64,000 nt of DNA from an uncultured Methylobacillus sp. (GCA_903824575.1 CAIJXJ010000022.1:17399-81398), one strand, 5' to 3'; shown: positions 20,294 to 30,069, counted from the stretch's first letter. The notes: generated from the sequence alone by a model not told the origin. Translations and numbers: made by a program.

Positions 20294-21139
20294 TCACATC
20301 GCGCCCATACGAACCAGGCGGGCAGCCTCTTCGGCGGCCACGTCATCGATGACGCGCATCACGCCGGCGAGATCGACCGGTTTTGTACTGCGCTTGAAAC
20401 GACCGGTCAGCTCGGAATTGATGCTGAGTTCGCCTTTCTCATACAGCGCCCAAATTTCCTTGCCATAATCGGTGGTACGCAACTCCGGTGCAAACTGCCC
20501 GAAATAATTGGCCAGGTTGGTCACGTCACGATCAAGCATGCTGCTCGCGTGGTTGTTGCCGGCGGCATCCACCGCCTGAGGCAGGTCAATGATGACAGGC
20601 CCGTCGCTACCGACCAGAATGTTGAATTCGGAAAGATCGCCGTGGACGATGCCGGCACACAACATGCGTACCACTTCCAGTAGCAGCTCCTGATGATACT
20701 GACGGGCGAGCTCTGCGGTAAGCACCACGTCGTTGAGGCGAGGTGCGGCATTGCCATCATCCCCCGTCACCAACTCCATCAACAGCACGCCCTCATAAAA
20801 ATTATAAGGCTTGGGCACTCGCACGCCGGCAGCCGCGAGCCGATACAGGGCATCCACTTCGGCACTCTGCCAGGCGGCCTCTGTTGCTTGCCGACCGTAG
20901 CGCGAACCCTTTTCCATGGCGCGCTGCTTGCGGCTGTTCTTGGTCTTGCGGCCCTCGGTGTAATCCACGCTCTGCCGAAAGCTGCGCTTGTTAGCCTCCT
21001 TGTACACCTTGGCGCAACGCACTTCATCGCCACAGCGCACCACGAAGACCATGGCCTCTTTGCCACTCATGAGTTGACGCACCACCTCATCGACCAAGCC
21101 ATCTTCGACCAGCGGTTCCAGCCTTTTCGGAATTTTCAT
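20294..21139 (-). CDS. RIO-type serine protein kinase
   Basis: Atypical protein kinase of the RIO family. Visible motifs: SGKEAMVFVV (flexible P-loop region), the ATP-binding lysine in CAKVYKEANKRSF, the catalytic loop IVHGDLSEFNILV and the metal-binding IIDLPQAVD, matching RIO1-type kinases. 281 residues. Eukaryotic and archaeal RIO kinases act in ribosome maturation; the bacterial substrate is not known. The ATG at 21139 follows the upstream yehS-like stop by three bases, so the three genes 20294-22284 are likely one operon. Confidence 0.88.
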   Translation of the reverse strand: MKIPKRLEPLVEDGLVDEVVRQLMSGKEAMVFVVRCGDEVRCAKVYKEANKRSFRQSVDYTEGRKTKNSRKQRAMEKGSRYGRQATEAAWQSAEVDALYRLAAAGVRVPKPYNFYEGVLLMELVTGDDGNAAPRLNDVVLTAELARQYHQELLLEVVRMLCAGIVHGDLSEFNILVGSDGPVIIDLPQAVDAAGNNHASSMLDRDVTNLANYFGQFAPELRTTDYGKEIWALYEKGELSINSELTGRFKRSTKPVDLAGVMRVIDDVAAEEAARLVRMGAM

Positions 21140-21142
21140 CGG

Positions 21143-21610
21143 TCAGTGCCGCAAACGCATCGTCAGGCCCTTGAGGAAATTACGCAGCAACTGGTCACCA
21201 CAGGCGCGATAGTTCTTGTGTCCAGGCGTGCGAAACAGCGCCGAAAGCTCAGGCTTGGAAACACCAAAACCTGCAGCTTGCAACACCTGATGCATGTCAT
21301 CATCCTTCAGTTCGAAGGCGACGCGCAACTTCTTCAAGATCGTATTGTTGGAAAGATGTCTTTCCGGTTTTTGCTTGCTTGCCACACGAGACTCCATCTT
21401 CCCGCGCCGGTGGATGATCAGGCCGTCCAGAAACGCCAACAGGACCTCGTCCCCACACGCGGCAAATCCCTCTTCATCTTCTTTTTTCAAAAAGCCCAAG
21501 AAATCGGCAGGCGCAGCCGCACATCCGCTCAGCCTGGCAAGCTCCAGAACTTTTGCGTCAGGCAGATCCAGCGCGTAGCGAACGCTACGCAAAACATCAT
21601 TGCTTATCAC
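21143..21610 (-). CDS. yehS: YehS-like DUF1456 protein
   Basis: Two tandem copies of the ~68-residue DUF1456 domain: residues 1-70 (NDVLRSVRYALDLPDAKVLEL to FLDGLIIHRRGK) and 85-153 (NNTILKKLRVAFELKDDDMHQV to FLKGLTMRLRH). The function of this family is unknown. The start is a GTG at 21610, which matches the family N-terminus and overlaps the upstream stop by four bases (GTGA). Confidence 0.9.
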   Translation of the reverse strand: MISNDVLRSVRYALDLPDAKVLELARLSGCAAAPADFLGFLKKEDEEGFAACGDEVLLAFLDGLIIHRRGKMESRVASKQKPERHLSNNTILKKLRVAFELKDDDMHQVLQAAGFGVSKPELSALFRTPGHKNYRACGDQLLRNFLKGLTMRLRH

Positions 21611-22284
21611 AGTGCTCCGAACACCTTCTTGATCAAATTGGTAGAAGCACCCAGAGGATCACGACGGATAGACTTCTCTTCCACCGCCATCATCAGGAAC
21701 AGGCCATCCAGCGCCTTCTGCGTAACATACTGATCCAGGTTGCTCTGGTCCCGGCTGACCAAGCCATACTTGGCGCCGATTTCGGCGAACTTGTTGTACT
21801 GCTGGGCCAATTGCACACCTGAACTTGCATTCTTGACGATAGGCAAAAATTTTTCCGCGAGTGGAGCGGATGTTGTCTTCTTGAAATACTGGGTTGCCGC
21901 ATCATCCCCGCCAGTCAGGATATTCTTGGCGTCCTCCACACTCATCTTCTTGACCGCATCAGTCAGCAAAACCTTCGCTTCCGGCACCGCAGCTTCCGCC
22001 GCACGATTCATGCGCAGCACAAGCTCATCCGCCTCCTTGCCCATGCCGAACATGCGCATGGCTTTCTCGACTTTTTTCAAAGCGTCAGGGAGCGGAATCT
22101 TGACCTGCGGATTACCCAGAAAACCATCTGCAACCCCAAGTTTTCCCACTGCGCTGCCAACCCCCTGGATCAAGGCATCCTTCAGTCCGCCCTTGGCGTC
22201 TTGGTTACTGAGGCCGGTCAAATCGAGCGCCATAGCCGGTGTGGCAAAAAGTGCAAATCCCAACACCAGTAACCAGCGTTGCAT
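21607..22284 (-). CDS. DUF4197 periplasmic protein
   Basis: Secreted protein of the DUF4197 family, function unknown. A cleavable signal peptide (residues 1-20, ending FATPAMA) precedes a helical domain with NQDAKGGLKDALIQGVGSA, PLPDALKKVEKAMRMFG, and MNRAAEAAVPEAKVLL, all typical of the family. Two adjacent ATGs follow AAGGAG; the second (22284) has the better spacing, and a TTG at 22290 also keeps the frame. It is likely the first gene of an operon with the YehS-like and RIO kinase genes. Confidence 0.85.
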   Translation of the reverse strand: MQRWLLVLGFALFATPAMALDLTGLSNQDAKGGLKDALIQGVGSAVGKLGVADGFLGNPQVKIPLPDALKKVEKAMRMFGMGKEADELVLRMNRAAEAAVPEAKVLLTDAVKKMSVEDAKNILTGGDDAATQYFKKTTSAPLAEKFLPIVKNASSGVQLAQQYNKFAEIGAKYGLVSRDQSNLDQYVTQKALDGLFLMMAVEEKSIRRDPLGASTNLIKKVFGAL

Positions 22285-22308
22285 CATCAATCTCCTTAAA
22301 AACAGTCG

Positions 22309-22333
22309 CTAGTTGGTGACCGTTGGCAACTAG
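22309..22333 (-). terminator. Possible weak terminator after glgP
   Basis: CTAGTTG and CAACTAG form a 7-bp stem with an 11-base loop, beginning about 25 bases past the glgP stop; on the minus strand a TTTTT run follows some seven bases later. The spacing makes it a weak candidate. Confidence 0.3.
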
Positions 22334-22357
22334 AGTCTAGCTACTAACGACTATCTT

Positions 22358-24826
22358 TTATCGTTTAACCTGCTTGACCTTCCAGACCTTGTCAGCATAT
22401 TCCCGGATGGTACGGTCACTGGAAAACTTGCCCATGTTTGCCACATTCAGGATGGCGCGACGGGCCCATTCGTCCTGGTTCTGGTACAAGGCGCTGACCT
22501 TCTCCTGACAAGCCACGTAACTGGTAAAATCGGCCAACAACAGGTAATTGTCACCATTCCAGGTCAGATTATCGTAGATGGCACGATAACGTCCCGGCTC
22601 CTCGACCGAGAAGAAACCGTTGCCTATCATGTCCAGCGCCGCCTTCAGTTCGGGGTTGCCGTTATAGTATTCCCACGGGTTGTAGCCGGCGACACGCAGG
22701 TCAGCCACTTCTGGTGTGGTCAAGCCAAAGATGAAGATATTTTCATCGCCAACCTCTTCACCAATTTCAATATTGGCGCCGTCCAGCGTGCCGATGGTAA
22801 GCGCACCGTTGAGCGCCATTTTCATATTGCCGGTGCCTGAGGCTTCAGTGCCTGCGGTTGAAATCTGTTCGGACAACTCGCTGGCCGGGAAGATCTTCTC
22901 GGCCGATGACACGTCGAAATTGGGCAGGAATACGACCTTGAGCAGATCATGCACAGCGGGATCATTATTGACGATGCTGGCAACATCATTGATCAGGCGA
23001 ATAATCTGCTTGGCCATCACGTAACCAGGGGCTGCCTTACCTGCAAAGATCACGGTGCGCGGCACCATGCCTTGCGTGTGTCCGGCACGGATGCGGTTAT
23101 ATAGGGTGATCACATGCAGCACATTGAGCAGTTGACGTTTGTATTCATGGATGCGCTTGACCTGAACATCGAACAGCGAGTCTGGATTGACCTTGATGCC
23201 AATCTGGCGCTCAATACGTTTCGCCAGACGCAGCTTGTTGGCACGCTTGACCGCAGCAAACTGCTTGCGGAATTCAACATCCTCGGCAAACGGCGCCAAC
23301 TTCTTCAATTGATCCAGATCATTGATGAAACCATCGCCGATACGGGAACGAATCAGCTCGGTCAATCCAGGATTACACTGATTGAGCCAGCGACGCGGCG
23401 TGATGCCATTGGTAATATTGATGAAGCGCCCTGGGAAGATGCGGTTGAAATCCGCAAACAGCGTCGTCTTCAACAGCTCACTGTGAATGGCAGCGACGCC
23501 GTTGACGGTATGACTGCCGACGATCGCCAGATGCGCCATACGTACGCGACGACCATGAGCCTCATCAATGATGGAAACGCGCTTCAGAAGTTCTGTCTCA
23601 CCCGGGAACAGATGGTTCACCATCTGCATGAACTGGTGATTGATCGCGTAGATGATCTCCAGATGGCGCGGCAGCACGCGAGCGAACATCTCGACCGGCC
23701 AGGTTTCCAGTGCCTCCGGCATCAGAGTGTGATTGGTATAAGCAAAGATACGCGTGACCAGATCCCATGCCTCGTCCCACTTGAGGTGTTTCACATCGAC
23801 CAACTGGTGCATCAACTCAGCCACGGCGATGGCTGGATGGGTATCGTTAAGCTGGATACCGACCTTCTCCGGCAGCAGTTGCCAATCCTGATGCTTGCCC
23901 AGGAAGCGATGCAGGATATCCTGGATCGACGCCGATACGAAAAAGTACTGCTGGCGCAGACGCAACTCACGGCCATTGACCGAAGTATCGTTTGGGTACA
24001 GCACCTTGGACAGGTTCTCGGTAGAGTTCTTCTCTTCCACTGATCCCACGTAATCACCCGCATTGAACGAGTCAAGATTGAATTCGCGCGTCGCCTTGGC
24101 CGACCATAAGCGCAAGTTGTTGACGGTATCGGTCTTGTAGCCGGGGATGGGCATATCATAGGCCATTGCCATCACGGTATCGTTATCGACCCAGCGGTGC
24201 TCGATGCCACCCTTTTCAGAGGGGAACTGCACCACATGGCCATTGAAATTGACCGGATAGAGGCGTTCCGGGCGCTGAAATTCCCATGGATTGCCGTAGC
24301 GCAGCCAGTTATCAGGCTTCTCTACCTGACAACCCTCTTCGATACGCTGGTTGAACATGCCATATTCATACCTGATGCCGTAGCCCATGCCGGGCAGATC
24401 GAGAGACGCCATGGAATCCAGAAAGCACGCAGCCAGGCGGCCAAGACCGCCGTTGCCAAGCGCGGCATCGGTTTCCATTTCCTCAACCTCTTCCATCTGC
24501 TGACCCAGAGCTTTCAAGCCCTCACGCAACGGCGCATCGATGTCCAGATTATGCGCTGCATTGGACAAGGTACGGCCAATCAGGAACTCAAGTGACAAGT
24601 AATAGATCCGCTTCGGGTCTTTTTCGTCATAATGTCCAACGGTTTCCACCCAACGCTCGATCAGATGGTCACGCACGGTATGCGCTGCAGTGTCAAACCA
24701 GTCCCGCCCGGTGGCAGACTTGCGGGTCTTGCCGCCGCTATAGGTCAGGTGACTGGCAAGGGAGTGTTCCAGGGTCTTCTCGTCGCTCCGCAAATGGAAC
24801 TGGCGTTGGGATTTTGTCGATGTCAT
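22358..24826 (-). CDS. glgP: Glycogen/starch/maltodextrin phosphorylase
   Basis: Releases glucose-1-phosphate from storage glucan. 822 residues from the ATG at 24826 (MTSTKSQRQF); the open frame reaches 24871 without homologous sequence. The PLP-binding segment EASGTGNMKMALNG with its lysine is intact, as are ETDAALGNGGLGRLAACFLDS and the C-terminal ADFTSYVACQ. No other glycogen gene lies within the window, so whether it works on glycogen or maltodextrin cannot be told from context. Confidence 0.95.
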   Translation of the reverse strand: MTSTKSQRQFHLRSDEKTLEHSLASHLTYSGGKTRKSATGRDWFDTAAHTVRDHLIERWVETVGHYDEKDPKRIYYLSLEFLIGRTLSNAAHNLDIDAPLREGLKALGQQMEEVEEMETDAALGNGGLGRLAACFLDSMASLDLPGMGYGIRYEYGMFNQRIEEGCQVEKPDNWLRYGNPWEFQRPERLYPVNFNGHVVQFPSEKGGIEHRWVDNDTVMAMAYDMPIPGYKTDTVNNLRLWSAKATREFNLDSFNAGDYVGSVEEKNSTENLSKVLYPNDTSVNGRELRLRQQYFFVSASIQDILHRFLGKHQDWQLLPEKVGIQLNDTHPAIAVAELMHQLVDVKHLKWDEAWDLVTRIFAYTNHTLMPEALETWPVEMFARVLPRHLEIIYAINHQFMQMVNHLFPGETELLKRVSIIDEAHGRRVRMAHLAIVGSHTVNGVAAIHSELLKTTLFADFNRIFPGRFINITNGITPRRWLNQCNPGLTELIRSRIGDGFINDLDQLKKLAPFAEDVEFRKQFAAVKRANKLRLAKRIERQIGIKVNPDSLFDVQVKRIHEYKRQLLNVLHVITLYNRIRAGHTQGMVPRTVIFAGKAAPGYVMAKQIIRLINDVASIVNNDPAVHDLLKVVFLPNFDVSSAEKIFPASELSEQISTAGTEASGTGNMKMALNGALTIGTLDGANIEIGEEVGDENIFIFGLTTPEVADLRVAGYNPWEYYNGNPELKAALDMIGNGFFSVEEPGRYRAIYDNLTWNGDNYLLLADFTSYVACQEKVSALYQNQDEWARRAILNVANMGKFSSDRTIREYADKVWKVKQVKR

Positions 24827-25033
24827 GATGAAAAAAGTCTCAGAAATTTTTAGATGTAGTTGTTGTAGCAATAACCGTACCGCATTTTACGCCAATTCAG
24901 GCCCTTTCAGGCGACCAGTCACAGAAAGTAGACGGCATAGAGAATTTGCAGCGAGTAATGGCCAGCGCCACCGCCACATAATGGTGCATCGGGATCGGGA
25001 CTGTGCATTATTTAAGAAAGATAGCTAAAGACG

Positions 25034-25075
25034 TAAAAAAACTCCGCCTGCGTTCCAGAAAAAACGCAGGCGGAG
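25034..25075 (-). terminator. Rho-independent terminator after htpG
   Basis: CTCCGCCTGCGTT (25042-25054) and AACGCAGGCGGAG (25063-25075) form a 13-bp stem; on the minus strand a run of seven T follows. It lies 22 bases after the htpG stop. Confidence 0.9.
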
Positions 25076-25096
25076 CTTATTTGGCAAAGATCCAGA

Positions 25097-26995
25097 TCAA
25101 GCCAACTGAGCCAGCAGGCCGTTGAGACGCCGCACGAAACTTGCAGGGTCTTCCAGTTGACCACCCTCGGCTAGTAGAGCCTGATCGAACAGCAGGCTTG
25201 CCCAGTCGGCAAAACGCGCATCATCCGACTCGCCGTTGAGGCGCGTGACCAATCCGTGTTGCGGATTGATCTCCAGTACCGGGCGGGTCGTCGGTGCGTT
25301 CTGCCCGGCAGCCTTCAGCAGACGTTCCAAATTGGCGCTCATGTCCTGATCACCGGTCACGAGACATGCCGGAGAGTCGGTCAGCCGATGGGTCACGCGC
25401 ACTTCCTTGACCTTGTCACCGAGGGTCTCCTTGATGCGCTCGACCAGAGACTTGAAGGCGTCTTCGGCCTTCTTCTGCTCTTCCTTCTCAGCTTCGTCTT
25501 CCAGTTTGCCCAAGTCCAGATCGCCCTTGGTCACCGATTGCAACTTGTTACCTTCAAATTCGGTCAGGCCACTCACCAGCCATTCATCGACGCGGTCAGA
25601 CAACAGCAACACTTCGATGCCCTTCTTGCGGAATATCTCGAGATGCGGACTGTGCTGAGCGGCGGCGAAAGTTTCGGCCGTGATGTAGTAGATCGGCTCC
25701 TGACCATCCTTCATGCGGGCGATGTAATCCTTGAGCGAAACGGTCTGCTCTTGGCTGTCATTCAGGGTAGAGGCGAAACGCAAGAGTCCGGCGATCTTGT
25801 CCTTGTTGGCGAAGTCCTCGCCCGGACCTTCCTTCAGCACGCGGCCGAACTCCTTCCAGAACCCGGCATACTTTTCCGGCTCGTTCTCGGCCAGGTCTTC
25901 CAACAGGCCCAGCACCTTCTTCACCGAACCTGCCTTAATGGCATCGATATCCTTGGAATGCTGCAGGATTTCGCGAGAGACATTAAGCGGCAAGTCGGAG
26001 GAATCAATCACCCCGCGCACGAAACGCAGGTACTGCGGCATCAACTGCTCAGCGTCATCCATGATGAAAACACGGCGCACATAGAGCTTGATGCCATGGC
26101 GACGCTCGCGGTCATACAGGTCGAACGGCGCGCGCGACGGCACATAGAGCAGGGAGATGTATTCCTGCTTGCCTTCCATGCGATTGTGCGACCAGGCCAG
26201 CGGTTTCTCGAAATCGTGGCTGACGTGCTTGTAGAACTCCTGGTATTCCTCTTCGCTAATATCGCTCTTGGCACGCGCCCACAAAGCAGATGCCTTGTTA
26301 ACGGTCTCGACTTCAACAGTCGGCACTTCCGCGCCATCTTTCCATTCGGACTTGTTCATCACGATAGGCAGGGTGATATGGTCGGAATACTTGCGTAGGG
26401 TGGTCTTGATCTTCCAGTCGGACAGGAACTCATCATCACCCTCGCGCAGGTGCAGCACGACCTCGGTGCCACGAACAGGTTTCTCGACCATTTCCAGCGT
26501 GAAATCGCCCTCGCCGGCTGACTCCCAGCGCACGCCGTGCTCAGCAGTCAGGCCGGCACGACGAGTGGTCAGGGTCACCTTGTCCGCCACGATGAAGGCG
26601 GAATAAAAACCGACACCAAACTGGCCGATCAGCGCAGCATCCTTCTTCTGATCACCGGACAGCTGGGAGAAGAATTCACGGGTGCCGGACTTGGCAATAG
26701 TACCGATATTATCGATCACTTCCTGCCGGTTCATGCCGATACCATTGTCGGAGATGGTCAAGGTGCGCGCGTCCTTGTCAAAGGCAACATGAATCTTCAG
26801 TTCGCTGTCGTTCTCGAACAGCGCCGCATCGGACAAAGCTTCGAAGCGCAGCTTGTCGGCAGCATCAGAAGCATTGGAAATCAACTCACGCAGAAATATC
26901 TCCTTGTTGGAATACAAGGAGTGAATCATCAGTTGCAGCAATTGCTTGACTTCGGTTTGGAAGCCTAAGGTTTCTTTTTGTACAGTTTCAGTCAT
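25097..26995 (-). CDS. htpG: Chaperone HtpG (Hsp90)
   Basis: ATP-dependent Hsp90 chaperone. N-terminal GHKL ATPase motifs are [24 protein letters not shown] and [18 protein letters not shown]; the middle domain carries [19 protein letters not shown] with the catalytic arginine region; the C-terminal dimerisation domain closes the 632-residue protein. A heat-shock-type promoter lies upstream and a strong terminator downstream, so it is monocistronic. Confidence 0.97.
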   Translation of the reverse strand: MTETVQKETLGFQTEVKQLLQLMIHSLYSNKEIFLRELISNASDAADKLRFEALSDAALFENDSELKIHVAFDKDARTLTISDNGIGMNRQEVIDNIGTIAKSGTREFFSQLSGDQKKDAALIGQFGVGFYSAFIVADKVTLTTRRAGLTAEHGVRWESAGEGDFTLEMVEKPVRGTEVVLHLREGDDEFLSDWKIKTTLRKYSDHITLPIVMNKSEWKDGAEVPTVEVETVNKASALWARAKSDISEEEYQEFYKHVSHDFEKPLAWSHNRMEGKQEYISLLYVPSRAPFDLYDRERRHGIKLYVRRVFIMDDAEQLMPQYLRFVRGVIDSSDLPLNVSREILQHSKDIDAIKAGSVKKVLGLLEDLAENEPEKYAGFWKEFGRVLKEGPGEDFANKDKIAGLLRFASTLNDSQEQTVSLKDYIARMKDGQEPIYYITAETFAAAQHSPHLEIFRKKGIEVLLLSDRVDEWLVSGLTEFEGNKLQSVTKGDLDLGKLEDEAEKEEQKKAEDAFKSLVERIKETLGDKVKEVRVTHRLTDSPACLVTGDQDMSANLERLLKAAGQNAPTTRPVLEINPQHGLVTRLNGESDDARFADWASLLFDQALLAEGGQLEDPASFVRRLNGLLAQLA

Positions 26996-27027
26996 TTCCG
27001 TAACTCCAAATTATCACGACAGACCCC

Positions 27028-27056
27028 TAGTTGAGGGCACTCCGCGCAATTTCAAG
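27028..27056 (-). promoter_or_regulatory. Candidate sigma-32 promoter of htpG
   Basis: On the minus strand CTTGAA (27051-27056), 13 bases, then CCCTCAACTA (27028-27037). The -35 matches the sigma-32 consensus exactly and the -10 partly (consensus CCCCATNTA). It lies about 35 bp upstream of the start codon, as expected for a heat-shock gene. Confidence 0.6.
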
Positions 27057-27164
27057 TCCCCGATTCAAATTGTATCCCCCGGCATCCCATGCAGCACCCC
27101 CCTCATCGCTGATATCATTGCCCAAGCATAATGCCCTATCGCGCCTGCGCAACCATCGTAGCCA

Positions 27165-27575
27165 TCAGCGCAGAATGGTTCTCCATTCCCAGCTTAATTT
27201 TGCCAGTGTCTCATTCAAAGCCGGGACCCATTCCGCAGCCTCCGGCAAGACGAAGCGTTGCGAGTCTCCATTCTTCAAGACCACTTTCACTGCAGGACGG
27301 CGGGGCACTGCCATGCCGGGCATTGAAGCGAATACATTAAGGTGATGGGCGAGGCCGACGTACGTGATGTCACTAAGCTCGCACGCCCACTTGATCTTGG
27401 CATTGTCCAACCGACAGAAAAGTAGACGTTGATTGGTCAGCACCAGTTTCCCGCCACTGGACCAACACCATCCCGCCCGACTGGCAGAGGCGCTCTTCAT
27501 TTCAGTTTCGCCCGCATTCAATTGCAGTTCCGTGCCCATAGTTCCCTTCCCTGTCGCCTTGGCATGTTCAGTCAT
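27165..27575 (-). CDS. Hypothetical protein with GRAM/PH-like domain
   Basis: 136 residues from the ATG at 27575 (a GTG at 27584 is the longer option). The middle, KLVLTNQRLLFCRLDNAKIKW then a loop and VKVVLKNGDSQRFVL, has the alternating beta-strand pattern with a TNQRLLF motif typical of bacterial GRAM or PH-like domains. No signal peptide or membrane helix. It is divergent from the TetR gene across about 115 bp, so the regulator may control it. Function unknown. Confidence 0.6.
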   Translation of the reverse strand: MTEHAKATGKGTMGTELQLNAGETEMKSASASRAGWCWSSGGKLVLTNQRLLFCRLDNAKIKWACELSDITYVGLAHHLNVFASMPGMAVPRRPAVKVVLKNGDSQRFVLPEAAEWVPALNETLAKLSWEWRTILR

Positions 27576-27691
27576 GGCCTGCACGAAGCTCCGTCACCAC
27601 TCTGCTGCAAATTGAAACTGCCCGGCATAGTGCTACCGAACCCAAAAGCGTAATATATCGCATTTCGACCACTTTCAAAGAGTCCCGCCCC

Positions 27692-28360
27692 ATGCTAGAT
27701 CGTCAGGAAAAAAGGCAAGCTGAAAACCCTCTGGAAAGCCGCGAGCCGCGCTGGCGCCGCCGCAAGGATGACAGACCCAAGGAAATCATGGATGCGGCGC
27801 TCGCGCTGTTTCTGGAGAATGGATTTTCAGCGACCCGGCTCGAGGATATTGCGGCTCGCGCCAACGTGACCAAGGGCACACTATTCATTTACTTCACCAA
27901 CAAGGATGACTTGTTCCAGTCCCTGATTCGCGAGGGCATGAGCCAGATGGACTCCTTCAGGGAGGCCAGTCGACTGAACGTCAGGGTTTCGGCGCAGGAG
28001 ACGCTGCTGTTCATCACCAATAACTGGTGGAAATTCCTGACCGATTCGGATTTTGGCAAACTGCCTAAACTGATCATCTCGGAAGCGGCAAATTTTCCTG
28101 ATATCACGACCCTGTACCTGGAACAAGTCGTGATCCCGACGCGCGCCATGATCGCCGAAGTCATCAGTCAGGGCATTGCCTCAGGCGAATTCATCCAAGT
28201 CGACCCCAAACTTGCGGCGCGGGTATTCTTGGCGCCACTTTTCATGCTGCTGACCTGGCGTTATTCCGTGGCGCCGTTTGAAAAAGAAGCGATCGACGAC
28301 CTTGAATACATCAATACGCACCTCAAGATCACGATCCAGGGCCTGCTGGCCAAGGCCTGA
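27692..28360 (+). CDS. TetR/AcrR family transcriptional regulator
   Basis: DNA-binding repressor. The N-terminal HTH (residues ~30-75) reads IMDAALALFLENGFSATRLE, then IAARANVTKGTLFIYFTNKDDLF, the TetR signature. A ligand-binding helical domain with DFGKLPKLIISEAANFPDI follows; this resembles the RutR/CerR-type C-terminal domain with WW/NxW pattern. The N-terminus is unusually Arg/Glu-rich for the first 25 residues. It is divergent from the GRAM-like gene and converges on the aldolase gene with one base between stops. Ligand unknown. Confidence 0.88.
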   Translation: MLDRQEKRQAENPLESREPRWRRRKDDRPKEIMDAALALFLENGFSATRLEDIAARANVTKGTLFIYFTNKDDLFQSLIREGMSQMDSFREASRLNVRVSAQETLLFITNNWWKFLTDSDFGKLPKLIISEAANFPDITTLYLEQVVIPTRAMIAEVISQGIASGEFIQVDPKLAARVFLAPLFMLLTWRYSVAPFEKEAIDDLEYINTHLKITIQGLLAKA

Positions 28361-28361
28361 C

Positions 28362-28997
28362 TCAGGGCTTATTCCAGGCGCCGTAACCCTTGAACTGCTC
28401 CATCGCCTCGGCCATTTCGGTCGCATTGAGGATGGTCGGCTCGCCAAGTTGCAGCGCGCGCCAATATTGCTCGCAAAGCGTTTCCACCTCGACCGTCATG
28501 GCCAACGCCGCGTCGAGGTCAGCCCCCAAGGCGATCATGCCATGATTAGCCAGCAAGCATGCCCGTCGCCCCTGCAGGGCCTGTAACGCCACGTCTGACA
28601 GCGCCTGCGTTCCGAACAGCGCATAAGGCGCGCAGCGGATGGAATCGCCCCCTGCCACAGCAATCATGTAATGAAACGGGGGTATCTCCCTTCGCCCACA
28701 GGCCAGGGTAGTCGCGAACATGGCATGCGTATGCACCACCGCCCCCACCTCGGGGCGAGCCGCCAGAATGTCACAGTGAAAACGCCACTCACTCGAAGGC
28801 TTGCCTGTGCCAGTCACTGCCCCATTAAAATCCATCCACACCATATCGTCAGCCGTAATGCGCCCTGGCGCGACCCCCGAAGGCGTGACCAGAAATCCTG
28901 TGCCTTCACGCACGCTCAGATTACCGGCAGTGCCGCGATTGAGGCCGAGTTCAGACAATTTCCTCGCCGTGACCAGCAGTTGTTCACGCCCTGGCAT
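28362..28997 (-). CDS. Class II aldolase, FucA-like; candidate 5-methylthioribulose-1-phosphate aldolase
   Basis: Zinc-dependent class II aldolase/adducin fold, 211 residues. It matches L-fuculose-1-phosphate aldolase over its full length: KPSSEWRFH with the catalytic Glu, the zinc pair in VVHTHAMF, the third zinc His in LLANHGMIALG, RCAPYALFGTQ and the C-terminal tyrosine of QFKGYG. MtnB dehydratases, also in this fold, usually have PSAE in place of PSSEW. Its ATG overlaps the mtnA stop by 14 bases, so both are translated together. That pairing points to the aldolase of the methylthioadenosine 'DHAP shunt', cleaving 5-methylthioribulose-1-phosphate to DHAP and methylthioacetaldehyde. Plain fuculose use or MtnB activity are alternatives. 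Confidence 0.8.
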   Translation of the reverse strand: MPGREQLLVTARKLSELGLNRGTAGNLSVREGTGFLVTPSGVAPGRITADDMVWMDFNGAVTGTGKPSSEWRFHCDILAARPEVGAVVHTHAMFATTLACGRREIPPFHYMIAVAGGDSIRCAPYALFGTQALSDVALQALQGRRACLLANHGMIALGADLDAALAMTVEVETLCEQYWRALQLGEPTILNATEMAEAMEQFKGYGAWNKP

Positions 28998-30069
28998 GTT
29001 GAAACATCCTCTCCAATTGTTCCGGCGGGGCTATCCCCTGCTCGGTGATGATACCTGTAACGAGTCGCGCAGGGGTCACATCGAAAGCCGGATTAATCGC
29101 TGCCGACTCTTCCGGCAAAACATCTACGCGCACGATGCTGCCATCGGGCAAACGTCCGCTGATGTGCCTAATTTCATCAGCGCTGCGTTGCTCGATGGGA
29201 ATTTCGCGCAAGCCATCCGCCATGCTCCAATCTATAGTCGGGAACGGCACCGCCGCATAGAAAGGCAGCTGGTTATCGAATGCTGCCAGCGCCTTGAGAT
29301 AGGTGCCAATCTTATTGCAGACATCACCGTTGCGGGTCACGCGGTCGGCGCCGACGATGACCATATCAACGCAGCCAATTTGCATCAGGTGGCCTCCGGC
29401 GTTATCGACGATGACCGTGTGCGGCACGCCGTGCCGACCAAGCTCCCATGCGGTCAGACTGGCGCCCTGATTGCGCGGACGCGTTTCATCCACCCATACG
29501 TGTAATGGAATGCCAGCATCGAAGGCGGCATAGATCGGCGCCAGCGCTGTGCCCCAGTCCACCGTCGCCAACCAGCCAGCATTGCAATGGGTAAGAATAT
29601 TGATGGGACGCCCCTGATCCGCATGCAATTGTTGTAACAACCCGAGTCCATGCCGACCTATTTGCCGATTTTGCTCCACGTCTTCATCACACATTGCCTG
29701 CGCCAAGCCGCGCGCAGCCTCCAGCCTGTGCGCAGGCGCCAAGGGCCGAAGCGCATCCAGCATGCGCGTCACCGCCCAGGCCAGATTCACGGCAGTGGGT
29801 CGTGACAGCATCAGCGCCTTAGCCGCCCGTTCAAGACTGGCGTCATCGGACGCCTCATGCATTGCCAGCACCATACCGCAAGCCGCCGCTGCACCGATCA
29901 ATGGCGCACCACGCACGTTCATATCCCCAATCGCTCGCACCATTTGTGCCAGAGTATGCAAACTAAGCACCTCGAATACATGCGGCAATCGCGTCTGATC
30001 TATGATTTCGACCACATTGCCGCCACTGGAGAACCAAATGGTGCGGTAACTTATTCCGTCTATTAACAA
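28984..30069 (-). CDS. mtnA: S-methyl-5-thioribose-1-phosphate isomerase
   Basis: Converts 5-methylthioribose-1-phosphate to the ribulose isomer in methylthioadenosine salvage. Catalytic Cys is in ILTHCNAGWLAT and Asp in VIVGADRVTRNGD; MNVRGAPLIGAAAA and NKIGTYLKA are also conserved. There is no ATG start: the frame opens with TTG at 30093 or TTG at 30069. The latter gives MLIDGISYRTIW, aligned to family N-termini, and has AAGGAT upstream, so it is chosen (361 residues). It overlaps the aldolase gene. No mtnK, mtnP, mtnC or mtnD lies nearby. Confidence 0.92.
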   Translation of the reverse strand: MLIDGISYRTIWFSSGGNVVEIIDQTRLPHVFEVLSLHTLAQMVRAIGDMNVRGAPLIGAAAACGMVLAMHEASDDASLERAAKALMLSRPTAVNLAWAVTRMLDALRPLAPAHRLEAARGLAQAMCDEDVEQNRQIGRHGLGLLQQLHADQGRPINILTHCNAGWLATVDWGTALAPIYAAFDAGIPLHVWVDETRPRNQGASLTAWELGRHGVPHTVIVDNAGGHLMQIGCVDMVIVGADRVTRNGDVCNKIGTYLKALAAFDNQLPFYAAVPFPTIDWSMADGLREIPIEQRSADEIRHISGRLPDGSIVRVDVLPEESAAINPAFDVTPARLVTGIITEQGIAPPEQLERMFQHARA

